DNA of 64,000 bases, from the NCBI RefSeq assembly GCF_007859955.1, contig NZ_SJPR01000003.1, forward strand, positions 248,001 to 312,000. Reading direction: 5' to 3'. The position numbers and the translations under genes are program-made. Shown in pieces: positions 60,045 through 64,000 of the stretch. Below the pieces are notes generated by a model. It searched no databases and had not been told where the DNA came from. It saw only the letters and a list, made by a program, of their open reading frames with translations. Numbering within the stretch: the first letter of the stretch is position 1; every line of letters begins with the position of its first letter. This stretch comes from Botrimarina colliarenosi (GTDB taxonomy: Bacteria > Planctomycetota > Planctomycetia > Pirellulales > Lacipirellulaceae).

Positions 60045-60917
60045 GTGCGCTCGATCTGTCTCTCGCTGTTCGCCATTTGTCTCGTTGCGCTTCTCGGCGC
60101 AAGGGCGGCGGCGTGTTCGGTCTGCGACGCCCTCGCGGCGCCGGCTTGTGGGTTGACGGGCAGCATCTGCATGGCGAGCGATGAGCCCCGCGAACCCTTC
60201 GCGCGGTTCACCCTCGCGGGAAGCCAGTGGCCCCAGCCGAGCGGCGACGGGACGCCGGTGACGATCACCTACAGCTACAACAACTTCCTCGACGGCGGCC
60301 TCAAGGACCCGATGGGGGTGAGCGTCTCGGCCGACTACCTCCGGCTGGTGACCGAGGAGGCGTTTGGGTTGTGGGCGGCGGTGGCGCCGCTCAACTTCTT
60401 GGAAGTCCCCGATGTCGGCACGCCGGTCTTTACGGCCAACACCACCGCTTACAACGCCTACCCGGCGGACAGCTTCGGCCAGGTGCGGCTCAACCACCGC
60501 TTCATCAACGGCACCGACGCCCAGAACGGCATGCCGACCACCAAGGCGCTCGCCTACTTCCCCGGCAACGGCGGCAACATCGCGGGCGACATTCACTTCG
60601 ACAACGGCGATCCGTGGGCCGTCGTCGGCACACCGAGCGAGCCCGACGTGCTCGGGATCCTCACCCACGAGATCGGCCACACGCTCGGCATCAACCACTC
60701 GGCGATCGACGGCGCCGTGATGTTCCCCGCGGCCCTACGTCGCGTGGGCCCGGGAACGGGACTGCTGACGGACGACGACATCGCCGCGGTGCAATCGATC
60801 TACGGCGCGGGCGTGGGGAGTGTGACGCCGCTGTCGGCCGTCCCCGAGCCGGCGGCGCTTTTAGCGGCCACCATTGCGCTCGCAGGATGGTTGCCGGCCC
60901 GACGCCGTCGCGGGTAG
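60045..60917 (+). CDS. PEP-CTERM matrixin-like zinc metalloprotease
   Basis: A 290-residue exported protease. Signal peptide residues 1-23; a Cys-rich short stretch (CSVCDALAAPACGLTGSIC); catalytic domain with HEIGHTLGINH (His208, Glu209, His212, His218) and Met-turn Met226 (AVMFPA); C-terminal PEP-CTERM (AVPEPAALLAATIALAGWL...ARRRRG). Surface-anchored metzincin. Start GTG 60045. Exosortase is not in the window. Substrate unknown; could process surface PEP-CTERM proteins. Confidence 0.88.
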   Translation: MRSICLSLFAICLVALLGARAAACSVCDALAAPACGLTGSICMASDEPREPFARFTLAGSQWPQPSGDGTPVTITYSYNNFLDGGLKDPMGVSVSADYLRLVTEEAFGLWAAVAPLNFLEVPDVGTPVFTANTTAYNAYPADSFGQVRLNHRFINGTDAQNGMPTTKALAYFPGNGGNIAGDIHFDNGDPWAVVGTPSEPDVLGILTHEIGHTLGINHSAIDGAVMFPAALRRVGPGTGLLTDDDIAAVQSIYGAGVGSVTPLSAVPEPAALLAATIALAGWLPARRRRG

Positions 60918-60975
60918 GTTGCGGTGTCGGCGGGGCGATGCGTTCCGCGGCGCTTGCCCCCGTTGTGGACGCGTT

Positions 60976-62400
60976 ATGATGCCGCTCCGTTTGTTTTGCC
61001 TCGTCGCATTTCTGCTTGCCGCCCCGATTGCTAGCGCCAAGCCGCGAACCACCACCGGCACGCCGCTCGACACTTACTGTGCAACGTCCGACCCGGCGTT
61101 TGCTTGGAAAGTCGTCGATCGGATCGCCGGGCCGACGCATAACGGGCTGATTGTCGACCTCACGTCGCAGACATGGCGTTCGGCCGACGAGGTCGATCGT
61201 ACGGTCTGGAAGCACTGGCTGACGATCGTTGTCCCGAAGGGGGCGACCGCCGACACGGCGCTGCTGTTCATCTCGGGTGGCTCGAGCGACGACGACCAGC
61301 CCGCCGTCGTCGAGGATCGCCTGCTACAAATCGCGGTGGCGACCCAGACTGTGGTGGCCGAACTGCGGACCGTGCCGAATCAGCCGCTGCGGATCCTCGC
61401 GAGCGACGACCCGCAGCGAGAACGCTACGAGGACGACCTGCTCGCCGCCAGCTGGATGCGATTCATGGCGACGAAGGACCCGACTTGGCTCGCCCAATTG
61501 CCGATGGCCAAGTCGGCGGTCGCGGCAATGACGGCGGTGCAGGAGGCGCTCGCCGCCGAGGAAGGCGCGCCAAAGATCGATAGGTTCACTGTCGCCGGCG
61601 GTTCGAAACGGGGTTGGACCACTTGGCTCGCCGCAGCGGTAGACGACCGCGTCGCGGCCATAGCGCCAATCGTGATCGACGTGCTTAACATCGAGCCTTC
61701 GATGCGTCACCACCACGCGTCGTACGGCTTTTGGTCCGAGGCGCTCGCCGACTACGAGAGCCAGGGACTCGCCGACCGGCTCGCCGCACCCGAGAGTGTC
61801 GCGATTCGCTCGATCGTCGATCCGTACGCCTACCGCGCCCGGCTGACGCTCCCCAAGTGCCTAATCAACGCCTCGGGGGACGAGTTCTTCCTGCCCGACT
61901 CGTCGCGTTACTACTTCGACGACCTCGTTGGCGAGAAGCACCTGTCGTACGTCCCCAACGCGAGCCATTCGCTGAAGGGGACCGACGCTCTCGAGACGCT
62001 GGTGGCGTTCCACGCCGCGATCGCCCACCACCTGCCGCGGCCGACGCTCACCTGGCGCTCGGCCTACGACTCGCCGGAGCACACGGTCGAGTGCTCCGCC
62101 AAACCGACCGAAGCGGTCCTCTGGCGGGCGGTGAATCCGAAGGCCCGCGACTTCCGCAAGGCGGTTGTTGGCGATCTCTACAAGCCGACGCCGCTCGAGC
62201 CCGACGCCGACGGCGTGTACCGCATCCCAATCGAGGCGCCCGAGACCGGTTTCTCGGCGACGTTCGCCCGCTTTGCGTTCGACATCGGGGCGGCGCGGCC
62301 GTTCCGGGTGTCGACGCCGGTGTGGGTGGCGCCGGACGTCGAACCGTTTGCGAAGAAGAGTATCCGCAGAGACGCGGAGGGCGCGGAGGAATCGCCATGA
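60976..62400 (+). CDS. PhoPQ-activated pathogenicity-related (PqaA-like) protein
   Basis: A 474-residue exported protein of the PqaA family (alpha/beta-hydrolase fold). Signal peptide residues 1-22 from double ATG 60976. Nucleophile region VAGGSKRGWTTWL, Asp in NASGDEFFLPDSS, His in VPNASHSLKG. The last dozen residues (RRDAEGAEESP) are coded by the left arm of palindrome H, so the original C-terminus was altered. Function of the family in planctomycetes is unknown. Confidence 0.85.
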   Translation: MMPLRLFCLVAFLLAAPIASAKPRTTTGTPLDTYCATSDPAFAWKVVDRIAGPTHNGLIVDLTSQTWRSADEVDRTVWKHWLTIVVPKGATADTALLFISGGSSDDDQPAVVEDRLLQIAVATQTVVAELRTVPNQPLRILASDDPQRERYEDDLLAASWMRFMATKDPTWLAQLPMAKSAVAAMTAVQEALAAEEGAPKIDRFTVAGGSKRGWTTWLAAAVDDRVAAIAPIVIDVLNIEPSMRHHHASYGFWSEALADYESQGLADRLAAPESVAIRSIVDPYAYRARLTLPKCLINASGDEFFLPDSSRYYFDDLVGEKHLSYVPNASHSLKGTDALETLVAFHAAIAHHLPRPTLTWRSAYDSPEHTVECSAKPTEAVLWRAVNPKARDFRKAVVGDLYKPTPLEPDADGVYRIPIEAPETGFSATFARFAFDIGAARPFRVSTPVWVAPDVEPFAKKSIRRDAEGAEESP

Positions 62401-62542
62401 GGAAACTGCTTCTGTGGGAGGCGTCTCCGACGCCGATAACGCGCACCACTCCCTAGTCGGCAAGAGGCCGTAATCGGCGTCGGAGACGCCTCCCACAAAA
62501 TCTTCTCCTCCGCACCTTCTCTGCGCCCTCCGAGTCTCCGCG
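62366..62542. repeat. Palindrome H with palindrome C5 nested inside
   Basis: Outer arms CGCAGAGACGCGGAGGGCGC at 62366 and, in complement, CCTTCTCTGCGCCCTCCGAG plus TCTCCGCGG ending near 62542. Between them is C5 (62413-62497). A further half copy (CCGCGTCTCTGCGG) lies at about 62686-62699, just before recQ. Confidence 0.75.
62413..62497. repeat. Palindrome C5
   Basis: Arms TGTGGGAGGCGTCTCCGACG and CGTCGGAGACGCCTCCCACA, exact over 20 bases, with a centre containing GCGCACCACTCC. Nested in palindrome H between pqaA-like and recQ. Confidence 0.92.
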
Positions 62543-62711
62543 GTGATTCCCTCATAAACACCCCAGAATCCGCTCGGCGGCCTAGTGGCGTCCTCGATAC
62601 GGAAAGGGGTAGGATGAAGCTCTGTACAGCGACGGCCCCTAAGCCCTCCCGTCGTTCCTCAGTGGTTCAAACCCTTCGCGTCCGCCGCGTCTCTGCGGTA
62701 AAAAAGTCTTC

Positions 62712-64000
62712 GTGAACGACCCCCATACGAAAGCCCTCAGCGAGGTCCTCGAGCGCTACTGGGGCTACGACGACTTCCGCCCGCTGCAGCGCGAGGCGAT
62801 GACCGCTGTCATCGACGGCCGTGACTCGGTTGTGGTGCTCCCCACCGGCGGCGGCAAAAGCCTTTGCTTCCAGGCGCCCGCCGTGGCGATGGGGGGGATG
62901 GCGCTGGTCGTCTCGCCGCTGATCGCCCTGATGAAGGATCAGGTCGACACGCTCCGCAACTGCGGCGTGCCGGCGGCGTACCTCAACAGCACCCTGTCGG
63001 CCGAAGAACGCCGTGAGGTGCTCGACGGCGTCAAAGACGGCTCGCTCAAGTTGCTGTACGTCGCCCCCGAGCGGCTGCTGCTCGACGGCACGCTGACGCT
63101 GCTCGCCAACGCCAACGTGTCGCTCGCGGCGATCGACGAGGCGCACTGCATCAGCAGCTGGGGCCACGATTTCCGCCCCGAGTACCGGGGGCTCGCGCGG
63201 CTCAAGGAAGTGCTGCCCGACATCGGCATCCACGCCTACACGGCCACCGCGACCGAGGCGGTGCGCGAGGACATCGCCAAGCAGCTCGGCCTGCGGAATC
63301 CCGAGTTCCTCGTCGGGTCGTTCGACCGACCGAACCTGACGTACCGGGTGCTGCCCGCCGCGGGCAAGTTGGGCCGTATCGCCGAGGTCGCCAAGCGGCA
63401 CGCCGGCGAGTCGGGCATCGTCTATTGCATCAGCCGCAAGGAGGTCGAGAAGACGGCCGCCGCGCTGGTAGGCCTCGGCGTGAAAGCGGCCCCGTACCAC
63501 GCGGGCCTCGCCGACGACAAACGCCGGCGTACGCAAGAAGACTTCCTCAACGACCGCGTCGAGGTGATCGTGGCGACGGTCGCCTTCGGCATGGGGATCG
63601 ACAAGCCCGATGTGCGGTTCGTTGTCCATGCCGGGATGCCCAAGTCGCTCGAAGCGTACCAGCAGGAAGCGGGCCGCGCGGGCCGCGACGGTTTGCCTGC
63701 CGAGTGCCTGCTGCTGTTTAGCCGCGGCGACGCGATGACGTGGAAACGGATCATCGAATCGCCGAACGACGAGAGCTCGCCCGAATCGATCGCCGCCGCG
63801 CTCCGAGCCCTCGACGGGGTGAGCGGCTACGCCGGCGGCGTCACCTGTCGCCACGCGGCGTTGGTGGAGCACTTCGGCCAGGCTCTCGGCAGCGACGACT
63901 GCGGCGCGTGCGACGTCTGTCTCAGCGAGCTCGACCTCGTCGACGAGCCGCTGGTGCTCGCCCAAAAAATCATCTCATGCGTCGCGCGGCTCGAACAGCG
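62712..64000 (+). CDS. recQ: ATP-dependent DNA helicase RecQ, 3' end outside the window
   Basis: At least 429 residues to the window edge with no stop. 3'-5' DNA helicase in recombination and repair. Q-motif GYDDFRPLQREA, Walker A PTGGGKSLCFQ, DEAH at motif II, TATATE motif III, FDRPNL, AFGMGIDKPDVR motif V and QEAGRAGRDG motif VI are complete. The zinc-binding CRHAAL...CGACDVC follows. The RQC and HRDC domains would lie past the edge. GTG 62712 is the likely start. A reverse frame across it is a shadow. Confidence 0.95.
   Translation, partial: MNDPHTKALSEVLERYWGYDDFRPLQREAMTAVIDGRDSVVVLPTGGGKSLCFQAPAVAMGGMALVVSPLIALMKDQVDTLRNCGVPAAYLNSTLSAEERREVLDGVKDGSLKLLYVAPERLLLDGTLTLLANANVSLAAIDEAHCISSWGHDFRPEYRGLARLKEVLPDIGIHAYTATATEAVREDIAKQLGLRNPEFLVGSFDRPNLTYRVLPAAGKLGRIAEVAKRHAGESGIVYCISRKEVEKTAAALVGLGVKAAPYHAGLADDKRRRTQEDFLNDRVEVIVATVAFGMGIDKPDVRFVVHAGMPKSLEAYQQEAGRAGRDGLPAECLLLFSRGDAMTWKRIIESPNDESSPESIAAALRALDGVSGYAGGVTCRHAALVEHFGQALGSDDCGACDVCLSELDLVDEPLVLAQKIISCVARLEQ

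Noticed and set aside
62667..63965. Minus-strand open frame at the right edge
   Set aside because: It lies opposite recQ, which has every helicase motif in order.

Overview
This window comes from a high-GC bacterial chromosome that looks planctomycetal, most likely Pirellulales/Lacipirellulaceae-like. The sequence signs are DUF1559 prepilin-type proteins, many PEP-CTERM surface proteins with dockerin-like Ca-binding repeats, VWA/TolQ/TolR gene clusters, an AlaLys-rich histone H1-like protein, frequent GTG/TTG starts, and many long intergenic palindromes. No phage, transposase, integrase or CRISPR array was seen. Gene names come from reading protein motifs by eye, without database searches.

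Layout. 1-1002: 3' part of an SO_0444-type Cu/Zn efflux permease. 1078-4951: a cobalamin riboswitch followed by a tightly overlapping set of genes: DUF1559 pseudopilin, two PEP-CTERM proteins, a tiny DUF5522 Cys protein and a methyltransferase. 5057-6811: two membrane paralogues. 6928-8624: an AroE-like protein and BioD. 8707-13587 (minus): GlgA, GalT and a GH57 enzyme (alpha-glucan metabolism). 13955-16199: methionine salvage MtnB, MtnD, MtnC. 16265-20822 (minus): VWA, TolQ-like, two TolR-like, TPR. 21022-22670: Def and Fmt. 22821-23246: a small phosphatase enclosed by inverted repeats. 23407-27669: small membrane protein, MiaB, secreted GH2 enzyme. 27933: tRNA-Arg(CCT). 28228-31347: GlnE. 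31387-33265 (minus): two DNA-binding proteins. 33557-36927: flavin monooxygenase, MBL hydrolase, lipoprotein solute-binding protein. 37040-40705 (minus): DEAD-box helicase, histone-like protein, inositol-phosphate synthase. 40954: aromatic aminotransferase. 42336-46794 (minus): GntR/YtrA regulator, ABC ATPase, giant ABC-2 permease. 46987-49964 (minus): Cys-rich secreted protein, DUF1559 pseudopilin and two all3515-like PEP-CTERM proteins. 50110-55073: AsmA-like giant and gluzincin-like peptidase. 55304-62400: GlyA, response regulator, TPR protein, hydrolase, PEP-CTERM matrixin, PqaA-like protein. 62712-end: RecQ, cut by the window edge.

The most interesting biology is the pair of loci at 1078-4951 and 46987-49964. 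Each combines one DUF1559 pseudopilin with two PEP-CTERM surface proteins. The first lies directly behind a cobalamin riboswitch. The second contains two copies of a family I associate with zinc limitation (Zur-repressed all3515 type) and is headed by a Cys-rich exported protein. I infer a planctomycete surface module for micronutrient capture that replaces or supplements the usual transporter genes.

The second theme is a dense set of intergenic palindromes (families A to I below). Several share a central motif although their arms differ. Some are nested in each other, one lies inside an open reading frame, and some supply stop codons or gene ends to their neighbours.
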